Assembly (NCBI GenBank): GCA_006226425.1
Contig: SBGX01000018.1
Coordinates: 62,001 to 126,000, forward strand
Reading direction: 5' to 3'
Source: Bacteroidota bacterium
Lineage (GTDB): Bacteria; Bacteroidota; Bacteroidia; Flavobacteriales_D; Crocinitomicaceae
DNA length: 64,000 nt
The position numbers and the translations under genes are program-made. Below, piece by piece: positions 54,181 to 63,824 of this stretch. Below the pieces are notes generated by a model that was given only the letters and a program-made list of their open reading frames with translations, was not told where the DNA came from and searched no databases. The number at the start of each line of letters is the position of its first letter. The stretch's first letter is position 1.

Positions 54181-54216
54181 AGAATTTCCCTTAATTTTAC
54201 CCATTGTTTTTCTGTT

Positions 54217-54678
54217 ATGGCAGGTCTGGTCGGTGAATACGAAGTTCGTTTGGACAATAAAGGTCGCTTTCTGTTTCCCTCTGATTTAAGGAAGCAGTTA
54301 TCTCCGGCTGCCCAGGAAAACTTCATGCTCAATAAAGGCTTTGAGGACTGTTTGACCCTCTATCCCATGAACGAATGGGAAAAATTGAGTCAACGACTGT
54401 CGAAGATGAACCTGTTCAAGCCCAAGAATCGGATGTTTTACCGTCTGTTTCATCAGGGCGCCAAGCTGGTTTCATTGGACTCTGCTGGTAGGGTTTTGAT
54501 CCCCACAGCACACACTCAGCGAGTTGGACTCGATAAGAATGTGATGCTCATCGCCTATAATGATCGCATTGAAGTTTGGGATAAAGCCAAGTACTTCGAA
54601 ATGATCGAAGGACACATGGCCGACTTTGCGGAACTAGCAGAAGACGTTATGGGCGAATTGGGAAATGACAACGAATAG
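54217..54678 (+). CDS. mraZ: Transcriptional regulator MraZ
   Basis: A 153-residue protein with two SpoVT/AbrB-type swapped-hairpin domains: GEYEVRLDNKGRFLFPSDLR and AKLVSLDSAGRVLIPTAH. It forms a ring that binds tandem boxes upstream of its own gene and represses the dcw cluster. The matching boxes are seen 37 bases upstream. It overlaps rsmH by 14 bases. First gene of the division/cell-wall operon. Confidence 0.95.
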   Translation: MAGLVGEYEVRLDNKGRFLFPSDLRKQLSPAAQENFMLNKGFEDCLTLYPMNEWEKLSQRLSKMNLFKPKNRMFYRLFHQGAKLVSLDSAGRVLIPTAHTQRVGLDKNVMLIAYNDRIEVWDKAKYFEMIEGHMADFAELAEDVMGELGNDNE

Positions 54679-55582
54679 CACTTATCACATACCTGTTATG
54701 CTGCAGGCCTGTTTGGAGGGATTACACATTCATCCTGACGGCTGTTACGTTGATGTCACCTTCGGAGGAGGTGGGCATTCACGCGCCATGTATGAACAAT
54801 TGGGGGCTAATGGTTCATTAGTCGCTTTTGACCAAGACCCTGATGCTCGTTCCAATGGTTGGGAAGCAGATAACTTTCATTTTGTTGCAGCCAATTTCAG
54901 CTTTCTCAAGAATCACTTGCGCGCATTAGGAATTCGACAAGTCGATGGCATTCTAGCGGACTTAGGGGTTTCTTCCCATCAGTTTGACACCAGTTCACGT
55001 GGCTTTTCCATTCGAGGGAATGATCGACTCGACATGCGCATGAATCCCCAATCTCCATTGAGTGCCCACGAGGTGATCAACACCTATGATGAAGAAGACT
55101 TAATACGCATCTTCCGCAACTATGGAGAGATCGATCGTGCCCGAAAAATTGCCCATGAAATATGCGTCGCGCGCTCAGGATCGAGCATCGACACCACGGC
55201 AGACTTGATCGATCTGGTCAATCCATGGGCCCCCAGAAACAAAGAACACAAATTTCATGCGCAGCTTTTTCAGGCATTGCGCATCGAGGTAAATCAAGAA
55301 CTTGAAGCCCTGGAAAAATTCCTGCTTCAAAGTGCCGAAGTCATTAAGCCGGGAGGATACCTGGTGGTGATGTCCTACCATTCTCTGGAGGATCGTCTGG
55401 TTAAAAATTTCCTGAAACGCGGGAATATGGACGGCTCGCTGACCAAGGATTTTTATGGAAAACTGATCAAACCCTTCGACGAAGTGAATCGCAAGCCGAT
55501 CACTGCTACCGAAGAAGAAATTAGCCAAAACCCAAGAGCGAGAAGTGCCAAGCTCAGAATTGCAGTACGAAATGGAGAATAG
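54665..55582 (+). CDS. rsmH: 16S rRNA (cytosine(1402)-N(4))-methyltransferase
   Basis: A 305-residue RsmH (MraW). Seen: YHIPVMLQACLEGL at the N-terminus, the SAM motif YVDVTFGGGGHSRAMYEQL, VDGILADLGVSSHQFD, GFSIRGNDRLDMRM, and KPGGYLVVMSYHSLEDRLVKNF near the end. It methylates N4 of C1402 in the ribosomal P site. Starts inside mraZ and ends 11 bases into ftsL, so the three are translationally coupled. Confidence 0.96.
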   Translation: MTTNSTYHIPVMLQACLEGLHIHPDGCYVDVTFGGGGHSRAMYEQLGANGSLVAFDQDPDARSNGWEADNFHFVAANFSFLKNHLRALGIRQVDGILADLGVSSHQFDTSSRGFSIRGNDRLDMRMNPQSPLSAHEVINTYDEEDLIRIFRNYGEIDRARKIAHEICVARSGSSIDTTADLIDLVNPWAPRNKEHKFHAQLFQALRIEVNQELEALEKFLLQSAEVIKPGGYLVVMSYHSLEDRLVKNFLKRGNMDGSLTKDFYGKLIKPFDEVNRKPITATEEEISQNPRARSAKLRIAVRNGE

Positions 55583-55976
55583 CTATATCGATCAATCCGG
55601 GGAGGCTCCCAAAAAGACCAAAAGCAAAAAGCCTCGTAAAAGCTCTTCCAAAAGAGTTCGGAAAGGTGGTGCTATCCTGGTTCAGGTACTCAATGGTGAA
55701 ATCCTGACAAGAGATGCTGTTCTAAACAACCTTGGCTATGTCTTCTTCTGCATTTTTCTGCTCATTCTACTCGTCGCCAAAGGCTATTACGGAAAACAAT
55801 TGACCCGAGATATTGACCTGAGCCTCAAAGAACTGAATGCCAGCACCGCTGAATATGTCGAAGCCAAGGCCCGACTCGAAGAAAAAACAAAACGATCCGA
55901 ACTGGTCCGAATACTTGAGCCAAAAGGAATCAAGGAAACAACCAAACCCGCTAAAGTGATTCGTGTCAAAAAATGA
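55572..55976 (+). CDS. ftsL: FtsL-like cell division protein
   Basis: A 134-residue bitopic membrane protein: a basic cytosolic N-terminus (KKTKSKKPRKSSSKRVRKGG), one transmembrane helix (about 57-76, GYVFFCIFLLILLVAKG), and a periplasmic coiled coil (LSLKELNASTAEYVEAKARL). Position between rsmH and ftsI and topology identify the FtsL counterpart of Bacteroidetes, which works with FtsB/FtsQ to activate septal synthesis. The ATG at 55572 overlaps rsmH by 11 bases; the stop overlaps the PBP start (ATGA). Confidence 0.85.
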   Translation: MENSYIDQSGEAPKKTKSKKPRKSSSKRVRKGGAILVQVLNGEILTRDAVLNNLGYVFFCIFLLILLVAKGYYGKQLTRDIDLSLKELNASTAEYVEAKARLEEKTKRSELVRILEPKGIKETTKPAKVIRVKK

Positions 55977-58090
55977 GCAAACGAACGGACAATAAAGACA
56001 TTCTTTGGAAGGTGTACCTGATTTACATCGGGTTCATTGTGCTCGTTTTTGTAATCCTGGGCAAAACCTTTACCATTCAGTCGGAAGGAGTTCGCATGGT
56101 TCTTTCCGGAAGCAATGGCAAAGAAAAAATCCCTACCCGAACGGTAGAACGACTCCCACGCCGTGGTGAAATCCTTGACATACACCATACTCCACTGGTT
56201 ACTTCCGTTTCTTTCTTCGACATTCACATGGACGCTACTGTCGTCAACCAGGAGGTTTTTGACCGGGATATTTCAGACTTATGCCAGAAGCTCAGCTCTT
56301 TGTACCCTCGAATGACCGCCCGGGAATACGAAAGCCAAATTCGAAAGGCCCGAAAACGAGGAAATCGTTATTTACTCATCAAAAAGCGTGCTACCAACGA
56401 AGAGCGAAACAAGTTGCGTGACATGCCCATTTTCAAGCTAGGAAGAAACCGGGGTGGATTGATCGATACGGAAGAAACCATTCTCCGAAAACGTCCACAC
56501 GGAGAACTTCTCAAACGAACCCTGGGATATTACCAGAAAAGTGATGGGGAAGAGTTGCGTGTAGGGATTGAGGGCGCCTTTCACAACTACCTCGCTGGAG
56601 AACCAGGATTAGAAATCGAACAACACATCTCCACCGGCTGGAAGAAAACAGGCCAAATCGTGAAAGATGCTGTTGAAGGAGCGAGCATTGTCACTTCCAT
56701 CGACAAGGAGATCCAGGAAGTTGCTCACACGGAACTATACCGTCAGCTGGAAAAAACGAACGCACAGAGCGGATCTGTGATTGTGATGGATGTCAAAACA
56801 GGTTTTGTAAAAGCCATTGTCAATCTGAGTAAAGCGGGTGACAACAATTATTACGAAAGCTACAACCATGCTATTGGAACGAAAGAAGTACCTGGTTCCA
56901 CGTTTAAACTGGCATCATTGATGGCCGCCCTGGAAGACCAAAAAATATCGATTCACGATACGGTAACTGCCGCTCCCCGATACACTTATTACGAATCAAC
57001 GCTGAACGAATCGCACAATAACAACTATGGACGAATCACGATTCAACGTGCTTTCGAACTTTCTTCAAATGTGATTTCAAAGGTCATTTACAGGGCCTAC
57101 AAAAACGAACCGCAGACGTACATCGATCGATTGAGGTCCTTTGGTCTCAACCAAGCCCTGGGACTTGATCTTCAAGGTGAACCCACACCAACACTTTACA
57201 GTCCAGGCTCTCCGAACTGGTCCGGAATTTCACTTCCATGGATGTCCGTTGGTTATGAGGTGCAGCTCACCCCGATGCAAATCCTGGCATTTTACAATGC
57301 GGTCGCAAACAATGGTCGGATGGTCAAACCACAGTTTGTTCAGGAAATAATTCGTGGAACGGAAAGCGTCAAACAATTTGCGCCAATCACCCTCAAAGAA
57401 AAAATTTGTTCGGACCGAACTCTCACCGCGTTGCAAAGCTGCCTGGAAGGTGTCATGAAGCGAGGTACAGGACGTCGCCTCACCTCTTCTTACTTTGATA
57501 TCGCCGGAAAAACAGGTACGGCCGAAATTCTGAACGACGACATGCGCTACGGGGCACGCGGAGAGAAAAAATACCTGGCCTCCTTTGTTGGTTATTTCCC
57601 TGCCAAGGAACCTCTTTACTCCTGCATTGTTTCGATTTCAGCATCGGGAGAACACATCTACGGAGCCACTGTTTCGGGAACCGTTTTCGCAGCCATTGCC
57701 AATAAAGTATATGCCGGAAGCCTGAAGTATCATCAGGCCATCAATGAAGCCCGGGAAAGAAACTTCGGTGCTCCGCTTTCGAAAGACGGAAATCGCTACG
57801 ACTTGAATGTTGTTCTGAAAAATCTCGGCGTCCAGGTGGATGAAAAAAATCAAGGGGAATATGTTCGAACCAAAAGCACCGAAAAAAATGTAGAGTTCCA
57901 CGAGCGATTCGTCGGAAAAAAGACAATCCCCAATGTAGTCGGGATGACCGCCAAAGACGCTGTCTACCTCATCGAGCGAACTGGAATGAAAGCACAAATC
58001 AGCGGCTACGGAAAAGTTTTCTCTCAAAATACAGCTCCTGGCGGTGAAGTAATTCCCGGACAACTTATTCAACTCGTACTCAAACCATGA
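55973..58090 (+). CDS. ftsI: Septal penicillin-binding protein (FtsI/PBP3) with C-terminal PASTA domain
   Basis: A 705-residue class B PBP: one N-terminal transmembrane helix (about 15-32), a dimerisation/pedestal domain (RRGEILDIHHTPLVTSV), and the transpeptidase with Ser309-T-F-K, SSN (ELSSNVISK) and K513-T-G (AGKTGTAEI). A single PASTA domain closes the protein (IPNVVGMTAKDAVYLIERTG), typical of Bacteroidetes FtsI. It crosslinks septal peptidoglycan. Coupled by ATGA overlaps to ftsL upstream and murE downstream. Confidence 0.95.
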   Translation: MSKRTDNKDILWKVYLIYIGFIVLVFVILGKTFTIQSEGVRMVLSGSNGKEKIPTRTVERLPRRGEILDIHHTPLVTSVSFFDIHMDATVVNQEVFDRDISDLCQKLSSLYPRMTAREYESQIRKARKRGNRYLLIKKRATNEERNKLRDMPIFKLGRNRGGLIDTEETILRKRPHGELLKRTLGYYQKSDGEELRVGIEGAFHNYLAGEPGLEIEQHISTGWKKTGQIVKDAVEGASIVTSIDKEIQEVAHTELYRQLEKTNAQSGSVIVMDVKTGFVKAIVNLSKAGDNNYYESYNHAIGTKEVPGSTFKLASLMAALEDQKISIHDTVTAAPRYTYYESTLNESHNNNYGRITIQRAFELSSNVISKVIYRAYKNEPQTYIDRLRSFGLNQALGLDLQGEPTPTLYSPGSPNWSGISLPWMSVGYEVQLTPMQILAFYNAVANNGRMVKPQFVQEIIRGTESVKQFAPITLKEKICSDRTLTALQSCLEGVMKRGTGRRLTSSYFDIAGKTGTAEILNDDMRYGARGEKKYLASFVGYFPAKEPLYSCIVSISASGEHIYGATVSGTVFAAIANKVYAGSLKYHQAINEARERNFGAPLSKDGNRYDLNVVLKNLGVQVDEKNQGEYVRTKSTEKNVEFHERFVGKKTIPNVVGMTAKDAVYLIERTGMKAQISGYGKVFSQNTAPGGEVIPGQLIQLVLKP

Positions 58091-59541
58091 AAGGACTGAA
58101 AGACATATTGCAGGGAATATCCTACCGTGGTCAGATCGACAATGAGAAAAGCTATGGGCAACTGATCTTCGATTCACGAGAGGCTGGTCCAGAAAGCATT
58201 TTCTTCGCCATCCCAGGAAGCGTTGTGGATGGACACCAATTCCGCAAACAGGTTGTTGAGGCGGGCTGTGAAGTGATCGTCTGCGAGCATGAAGACCCAA
58301 GCCTGAATGTTACCCAAATTGTCGTCGATAGTTCATCAGAAGCTCTGGCACTGGCTGCAGCTAATTTTTACGATCATCCATCTAAAAAGCTAAAATTGGT
58401 CGGTACGACGGGTACCAATGGAAAAACGACAATCAGCACCCTGCTTTTTACCATGTTCCGAAACCTGGGATACCAGTGCGGACTGCTTTCAACTGTGGTT
58501 AACCGGATCAATGAGGAAGAAATTCATGCAACGCATACCACTCCAGACCCAGTCAGCCTGAATAAATTACTCGCCCAAATGCTGAATGCTGGCTGTACCC
58601 ATTGTTTCATGGAGGTCAGCTCCCATGCCATTCAACAGCATCGCGTTAGCGGGCTCCATTTTGTCGGTGGGGTTTTTACCAATATTACACATGACCACCT
58701 GGATTACCACGGAACATTTGCCAACTACATCAAGGCGAAGAAAGCATTCTTCGATCATCTTTCACCAGATTCCTTTGCGTTGACCAACAGAGACGACAAA
58801 AACGGAGAGGTCATGCTCCAAAACACCCGGGCAGAAAAATATTCCTATGCCCTGAAATCCACTGCAGACTTTCGGGCCAAAGTGCTGGAAAATCAATTCT
58901 CGGGACTGGTTCTAAGCATCGATCAACAGGAAATTTGGACTCGTTTGATCGGAGACTTTAATGCTTACAACTTACTCGCGGTATATGGGGTAGCCCGTCT
59001 TTTGGGAGAAGATAAAATTGAGGTTCTTACACAAATCAGTCAGCTTCAATCTGTGGATGGACGCTTTGAGTTTTTCAATAGTGATTCAGGAATTACCGCC
59101 ATTGTAGACTATGCTCATACACCAGATGCCCTGCAGAACGTCCTGAAAACGATCTCAAACATTCGCAGCAAAAACGAACAGGTCATCACGGTAGTTGGGT
59201 GCGGTGGCGATCGGGACAAAAGTAAACGTCCAAAAATGGCAGCCATTTCTTGCGACTATAGCGACCAGGTCATTCTTACTTCAGACAATCCAAGATCGGA
59301 AGACCCGAATGTCATTATCAACGAAATGCAGGAAGGGGTGACTCCTGAAAATTTTCGAAAAGTCCTCAGCATTACAGACCGTTCGCAAGCAATCAAAACA
59401 GCCTGCAGCCTGGCTCATACTGGAGACATTATTCTGGTGGCAGGGAAAGGACATGAAAACTATCAGGAAATCAAGGGGGTAAAACACCACTTTGACGACC
59501 TGGAAGAGCTCAAAAAGATATTTCAATTACTCCAAAAATAA
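58087..59541 (+). CDS. murE: UDP-MurNAc-tripeptide (meso-DAP) ligase
   Basis: A 484-residue Mur ligase. The ATP loop is LVGTTGTNGKTTISTLLF, the central domain has HATHTTPDPVSLNKLL and FTNITHDHLDYHGTF, and the C-terminal domain has the DNPR motif (LTSDNPRSEDPNVI) that specifies meso-diaminopimelate. It adds the third amino acid of the peptidoglycan stem in the cytosol. Overlaps ftsI by four bases (ATGA); mraY follows after six bases. Confidence 0.96.
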   Translation: MKGLKDILQGISYRGQIDNEKSYGQLIFDSREAGPESIFFAIPGSVVDGHQFRKQVVEAGCEVIVCEHEDPSLNVTQIVVDSSSEALALAAANFYDHPSKKLKLVGTTGTNGKTTISTLLFTMFRNLGYQCGLLSTVVNRINEEEIHATHTTPDPVSLNKLLAQMLNAGCTHCFMEVSSHAIQQHRVSGLHFVGGVFTNITHDHLDYHGTFANYIKAKKAFFDHLSPDSFALTNRDDKNGEVMLQNTRAEKYSYALKSTADFRAKVLENQFSGLVLSIDQQEIWTRLIGDFNAYNLLAVYGVARLLGEDKIEVLTQISQLQSVDGRFEFFNSDSGITAIVDYAHTPDALQNVLKTISNIRSKNEQVITVVGCGGDRDKSKRPKMAAISCDYSDQVILTSDNPRSEDPNVIINEMQEGVTPENFRKVLSITDRSQAIKTACSLAHTGDIILVAGKGHENYQEIKGVKHHFDDLEELKKIFQLLQK

Positions 59542-59547
59542 GCGAAG

Positions 59548-60795
59548 ATGTTATACTACCTATTTGATTATTTAGACAGTTTGAATTTCCCTGGTGCGGG
59601 AGTGTTTCAGTACATCTCTTTTCGGGCGGCCATGGCTTTGATCGGATCACTGATCATCTCCATTGCTTTCGGAAAAAGACTTATCAATCTCCTCCACAAA
59701 CAACAGGTGGGCGAAACGATCCGGGATCTGGGACTCCAGGGTCAAATGGAAAAAAGTGGAACCCCTACTATGGGAGGATTGATTATCCTGGGTTCTATCC
59801 TCATCCCAACGATTCTGTTCGCCAAGCTTCATAACATCTATGTCATCACCATGCTTTTGGCTACGGTCTGGTTGGGAGCCATTGGTTTTCTGGACGACTA
59901 CATCAAAGTCTTCCGTAAGAACAAAGAAGGACTGGCCGGACGGTTTAAAGTAGTCGGACAAATTGGAGTTGGACTCATTGTGGGCTGTATTCTCTACTTC
60001 CATCCGGATGTTCAGGTCCACAAGAAAGTTCCTGTCGACCATAAATTACAGGCCAATGAATCCATTGTAACGCACAAACACAGCACCAGTGAAACGGATT
60101 CAGCTTATATGTGGATTCAGACCCGTGACATGACTACCACAATTCCTTTTATCAAGGACAATGAATTCAACTACAACTGGTTGATGGGAGATACCCAAAA
60201 ATCGTATGGATGGCTCCTGTTTATACCGATTGTCATCTTTATTGTGATTGCCGTTTCCAACGGAGCAAATATGACCGACGGGCTTGACGGACTCGCTACG
60301 GGAACTTCTGCCGTCATCGGAATCGCCCTAGCCGTATTCGCCTATATCTCCTCCAACATTCGTTTCTCGGAATACCTGGACGTTATGTACATCCCCATGG
60401 CGGAGGAACTGGTAATCTTCATTTCGGCCTTTATAGGGGCCTGTGTGGGATTCATGTGGTACAATTCCTTTCCGGCTCAGGTTTTTATGGGTGACACCGG
60501 AAGTTTGGCACTGGGAGGAATCATTGCTGTTTTTGCCATCTCGGTAAGAAAGGAATTACTGATCCCAGTACTTTGTGGAGTCTTCCTGATCGAAAATCTT
60601 TCCGTGATTTTGCAGGTTGGTTATTTCAAATTCACTAAAAAACGCTTTGGAGAGGGACGAAGGATTTTCCTGATGGCCCCACTCCATCATCACTATCAGA
60701 AAAAGGGAATTCACGAAGCCAAAATCGTTTCCCGCTTCTGGATTGTAGCCGTCCTCTTAGCTGTTATTAGCATCGTAACCCTGAAACTTCGTTAG
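59548..60795 (+). CDS. mraY: Phospho-MurNAc-pentapeptide transferase
   Basis: A 415-residue polytopic membrane enzyme that makes lipid I. Signatures: [36 protein letters not shown] with the catalytic Asp pair, [19 protein letters not shown], and [22 protein letters not shown] near the end. The longer hydrophilic loop around residues 150-210 ([20 protein letters not shown]) is characteristic of Bacteroidetes MraY. Its stop overlaps the murD GTG by one base. Confidence 0.96.
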   Translation: MLYYLFDYLDSLNFPGAGVFQYISFRAAMALIGSLIISIAFGKRLINLLHKQQVGETIRDLGLQGQMEKSGTPTMGGLIILGSILIPTILFAKLHNIYVITMLLATVWLGAIGFLDDYIKVFRKNKEGLAGRFKVVGQIGVGLIVGCILYFHPDVQVHKKVPVDHKLQANESIVTHKHSTSETDSAYMWIQTRDMTTTIPFIKDNEFNYNWLMGDTQKSYGWLLFIPIVIFIVIAVSNGANMTDGLDGLATGTSAVIGIALAVFAYISSNIRFSEYLDVMYIPMAEELVIFISAFIGACVGFMWYNSFPAQVFMGDTGSLALGGIIAVFAISVRKELLIPVLCGVFLIENLSVILQVGYFKFTKKRFGEGRRIFLMAPLHHHYQKKGIHEAKIVSRFWIVAVLLAVISIVTLKLR

Positions 60796-62138
60796 TGCCG
60801 ATACAAGGAACACATATTGCTATTTTGGGTGCCGGCGAAAGCGGCATCGGCGCTGCCATTCTTGCCCAGGAAAAGGGCTGGGAGGTCTTTGCTTCCGACT
60901 ACGGTCAAATTGGAGAAAACTTCCGGCAACAACTGGATGAGCTCCGAATTGACTGGGAGGAAGGGCAACATGATGAACACCGGATTCTATCTGCTGATCT
61001 CATCGTCAAGTCTCCAGGAATTCCTCCAAGCGCACCGATCATTCGGAAGGCTATGGAAAAGCAAATTCCGGTAATCTCCGAAATCGAGTTCGGCTCATAC
61101 TACAGTCGTGCCAAGACAATTTGCATTACCGGAAGCAATGGAAAAACCACGACGACCATGCTCACCTACCACATCCTGAAAAAGGCAGGTTTTCATGTAG
61201 GATTGGCAGGCAATGTGGGCCAAAGTTTCGCTAAACAGATTGCCCGGGAAAGTTTTGATTGGTACGTTCTTGAACTCAGTAGTTTTCAACTCGACGATAT
61301 GTATGAGTTCAAAGCGGATATTGCCATTCTGCTAAACATCACCCCGGACCATCTGGATCGCTACGACCACGACATGAATAAATACGCCCGCTCCAAATTT
61401 AGAATTACTCAAAATCAGGGGCCGGAAGAATACTTTATCTACAATGCCGATGACCCTATCATTCAGGAGCAACTACAGCACCTGGAAACAAAGGCACAAC
61501 TCATTCCCTTCTCCATCGAAAAAAGTCTTGAGCGGGGAGGATATACCGAAAATGAACATCTAATAATCAACATAAAAGAACAATTCAATATGTCAATTCA
61601 CGATTTGGCCCTCAAGGGCAAGCACAACACCCAAAATTCGCTGGCATCAGGTCTGGCCGCTCGAATTCTGGACATTCGTAAGGAAGTCGTTCGCGAAAGC
61701 TTCATGGACTTCGTAAACGTCGAGCACCGACTGGAGTTCGTTGCCAAAATCAACGGAATCGAATTCATCAATGATTCCAAAGCTACGAACATCAATGCCA
61801 CCTGGTTTGCATTGGAAAGCATGGAAAAACCAACCGTTTGGATCGTCGGTGGAATCGATAAGGGGAATGATTACAACGAACTAATGGACCTGGTCAAACA
61901 CAAGGTAAAAGCAATTATTTGCCTGGGAAAAGACAATCGTAAAATCAAAGAAGCTTTTGAAGGACAGGTAGAGCAAATTGTAGAGGCACAATCAGCCATG
62001 GAAGCAGTTGCCTACGGTTACCGTCTGGCTAAGAAAGATGAAACCGTTCTTCTTTCTCCAGCCTGCGCAAGTTTCGATCTCTTTGAAAATTATGAGGACC
62101 GCGGAGATCAGTTTAAAAACGCAGTCCGATCACTCTAA
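60795..62138 (+). CDS. murD: UDP-MurNAc-L-alanine:D-glutamate ligase
   Basis: A 447-residue Mur ligase adding D-Glu. N-terminal Rossmann motif HIAILGAGESGIGAAILAQ, ATP loop CITGSNGKTTTTMLTYHIL, LLNITPDHLDRYDHD, and the C-terminal domain with FINDSKATNINATWFALES, VWIVGGIDKGNDY and LLSPACASFDLFENYEDRG are all present. The start is GTG, sharing a base with the mraY stop. The 158-residue gene that follows resembles its C-terminal domain. Confidence 0.95.
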   Translation: MPIQGTHIAILGAGESGIGAAILAQEKGWEVFASDYGQIGENFRQQLDELRIDWEEGQHDEHRILSADLIVKSPGIPPSAPIIRKAMEKQIPVISEIEFGSYYSRAKTICITGSNGKTTTTMLTYHILKKAGFHVGLAGNVGQSFAKQIARESFDWYVLELSSFQLDDMYEFKADIAILLNITPDHLDRYDHDMNKYARSKFRITQNQGPEEYFIYNADDPIIQEQLQHLETKAQLIPFSIEKSLERGGYTENEHLIINIKEQFNMSIHDLALKGKHNTQNSLASGLAARILDIRKEVVRESFMDFVNVEHRLEFVAKINGIEFINDSKATNINATWFALESMEKPTVWIVGGIDKGNDYNELMDLVKHKVKAIICLGKDNRKIKEAFEGQVEQIVEAQSAMEAVAYGYRLAKKDETVLLSPACASFDLFENYEDRGDQFKNAVRSL

Positions 62139-62150
62139 AACAATGGTGCC

Positions 62151-62627
62151 ATGAAAACTCAGCAAACAAAAATTAGCTCCAAAGAAGACCGACTCCTCCA
62201 GGCCCGCCAGGAAGTGCTACAACAACCTTTGGTAGGAAGTTTACGGTCTCATGGAAAACTCTGGGGAATGGATGTCTTCTCCTGGTATAAAGCTCCCCTT
62301 CACGAACTGGAGAGCACACTTCAAAGCTTCCCGGATAGTATCTGTTGGTATGGAAACCGGAAAGAAATCATTGATCTGTCCACCCGAAATCCGGATGCGA
62401 TGCAAAAAGTACACATGGTTTGTGCCTACGACCAGGCAGGCTTTCATCTTTCCAATGAATTGCTTGACCAAATGAATATTGTCCTCGGCGCAGCTAAAAT
62501 CCAGGACGCACTTGACATCCTAAGTGCATTCAAGAAACAACACAAAATTCTACTCTTTACCAGCTCCTCTGAAAATTGGAAAAGGGACCATGAGGTCTTC
62601 CAGATGTTTTTGGAAGAGAACCAATAA
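62151..62627 (+). CDS. Unrecognised 158-residue protein, possible stand-alone MurD C-terminal-domain relative
   Basis: A cytosolic 158-residue protein with no signal peptide. Residues 63-150 appear to follow the MurD C-terminal (Mur_ligase_C) pattern strand by strand: ICWYGNRKEI against VWIVGGIDKG, VHMVCAYDQAG against VKAIICLGKDN, and ALDILSAFKKQHKILLFTSSS against the AVAYGYRLAKKDETVLLSPACA region. The LSP glycine/serine-type substrate residues are not conserved, so it is probably not catalytic. It lies 12 bases after murD and 15 before ftsW in the dcw cluster. The relationship is my inference from eye alignment; otherwise it is a hypothetical protein. Confidence 0.6.
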   Translation: MKTQQTKISSKEDRLLQARQEVLQQPLVGSLRSHGKLWGMDVFSWYKAPLHELESTLQSFPDSICWYGNRKEIIDLSTRNPDAMQKVHMVCAYDQAGFHLSNELLDQMNIVLGAAKIQDALDILSAFKKQHKILLFTSSSENWKRDHEVFQMFLEENQ

Positions 62628-62642
62628 TCAGATAAGATCAGC

Positions 62643-63824
62643 GTGCGCGAATTCTTTCATACGTTTTTTAAAGGAGACACCGTTATTTGGGTCATCACCT
62701 TCCTTTTGCTTGGATTTTCCCTGCTAAGCGTTTATAGTTTCGTACCCATACTTGTCAAGATTGAAGGAGGAACACCTTTCAAGTACCTCTTTAAACACTT
62801 TATTTATGTCATTCTGTCTGTGGTGGCCATGACCTGGATTCATCGCAGGGACCCTGCTTTATTTTCCAAAACTTCCCGCTTTCTCTTTTATGTTGCTATT
62901 GCCTTATTGATTTTTACCTTCTTCTTTGGGGTGAAGGTCAATGATGCGGGACGATGGATTCGTATTCCCTTCGTCGGACTGACTTTTCAATCTTCTGATT
63001 TCGCTAAACTTGCACTGATCATCTACACCTCCAGACTCCTCAGTAGAAAGCAAAAAGTGCTGGATTCCTGGAAGGAAGGATTCTGGCCTATCATGCTTCC
63101 TATCATCATTATTTGCGGGCTCATCGTGAAAGACAATTTCTCGACAGCGGCCATGCTATTTGCTATTTCCTTATCTCTACTCTTCATTGGAAGGGTTCCA
63201 ATCGCCAAATTGGCTACCCTAATCGGAGGCGGTATTTTGCTTTTCTCCCTGATCATTGTTGTACACAAAGCCGCTCCCGGACTAAACTTATTGCCCCGTT
63301 ATGAAACCTGGGAAAACCGCTTACTCAATAGCTATAAGAACACCGAAGACATCGTCGCCAATGCCCAATCCATGAATGCCGAACTGGCCATATACAATGG
63401 CGGCTTCTTTGGACAGGGAGTTGGAGACGGGAAACTAAAAGAATATATTCCTGAAGCCTATGCCGATTTTTACTATGCCAGCTTTGTAGAGGAATTCGGA
63501 ATGATCTCAGCCATCATCCTCTGCCTGGTTTACCTCATCCTGCTATTCCGAATTATCCGGATTGCGCTGAAATCCGACAAACTTTTTGAAACTTATCTAG
63601 TCTTGGGCATCGGAATTTTGATCCTGTCTCAGGCCTGTGTCAACATGTTAGTTTGTACCGGGATTTTCCCAGTTACCGGACAAAACATGCCCCTCCTCGC
63701 CATGGGAGGCTCCGGACTCATCATGACCTGTGCATCTCTTGGAATTGTTCAGAGCATTGCCCGAAGACAACAAAAAGAAACTAAAAAATTAGCAGACGAA
63801 AACATCCTTACTCATGACAATTAA
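62643..63824 (+). CDS. ftsW: Septal peptidoglycan polymerase FtsW
   Basis: A 393-residue SEDS-family protein with about ten transmembrane helices. Seen: [52 protein letters not shown] with the catalytic-loop acid region, and [21 protein letters not shown] near the end. It polymerises lipid II at the septum with FtsI. The start is GTG at 62643; its stop overlaps the murG start by 11 bases. Confidence 0.95.
   Translation: MREFFHTFFKGDTVIWVITFLLLGFSLLSVYSFVPILVKIEGGTPFKYLFKHFIYVILSVVAMTWIHRRDPALFSKTSRFLFYVAIALLIFTFFFGVKVNDAGRWIRIPFVGLTFQSSDFAKLALIIYTSRLLSRKQKVLDSWKEGFWPIMLPIIIICGLIVKDNFSTAAMLFAISLSLLFIGRVPIAKLATLIGGGILLFSLIIVVHKAAPGLNLLPRYETWENRLLNSYKNTEDIVANAQSMNAELAIYNGGFFGQGVGDGKLKEYIPEAYADFYYASFVEEFGMISAIILCLVYLILLFRIIRIALKSDKLFETYLVLGIGILILSQACVNMLVCTGIFPVTGQNMPLLAMGGSGLIMTCASLGIVQSIARRQQKETKKLADENILTHDN

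Larger units (their letters stand above)
53905..54216. promoter_or_regulatory. Divergent control region between yyaL and the dcw cluster
   Basis: No gene. It holds a yyaL -7 element (TATTTTTG, minus strand, 53919-53926), a DnaA-box consensus TTATCCACA (54024-54032), MraZ-type boxes on both strands, and a nine-base direct repeat TATTAACAT at 54128 and 54147, 19 bases apart. No convincing promoter consensus for mraZ was identified. Confidence 0.6.

Noticed and set aside
55787-58300. Long antisense frames (146 and 220 codons) across ftsL/ftsI/murE
   Set aside because: Antisense to well-recognised genes; composition reflects codon bias of the sense strand.
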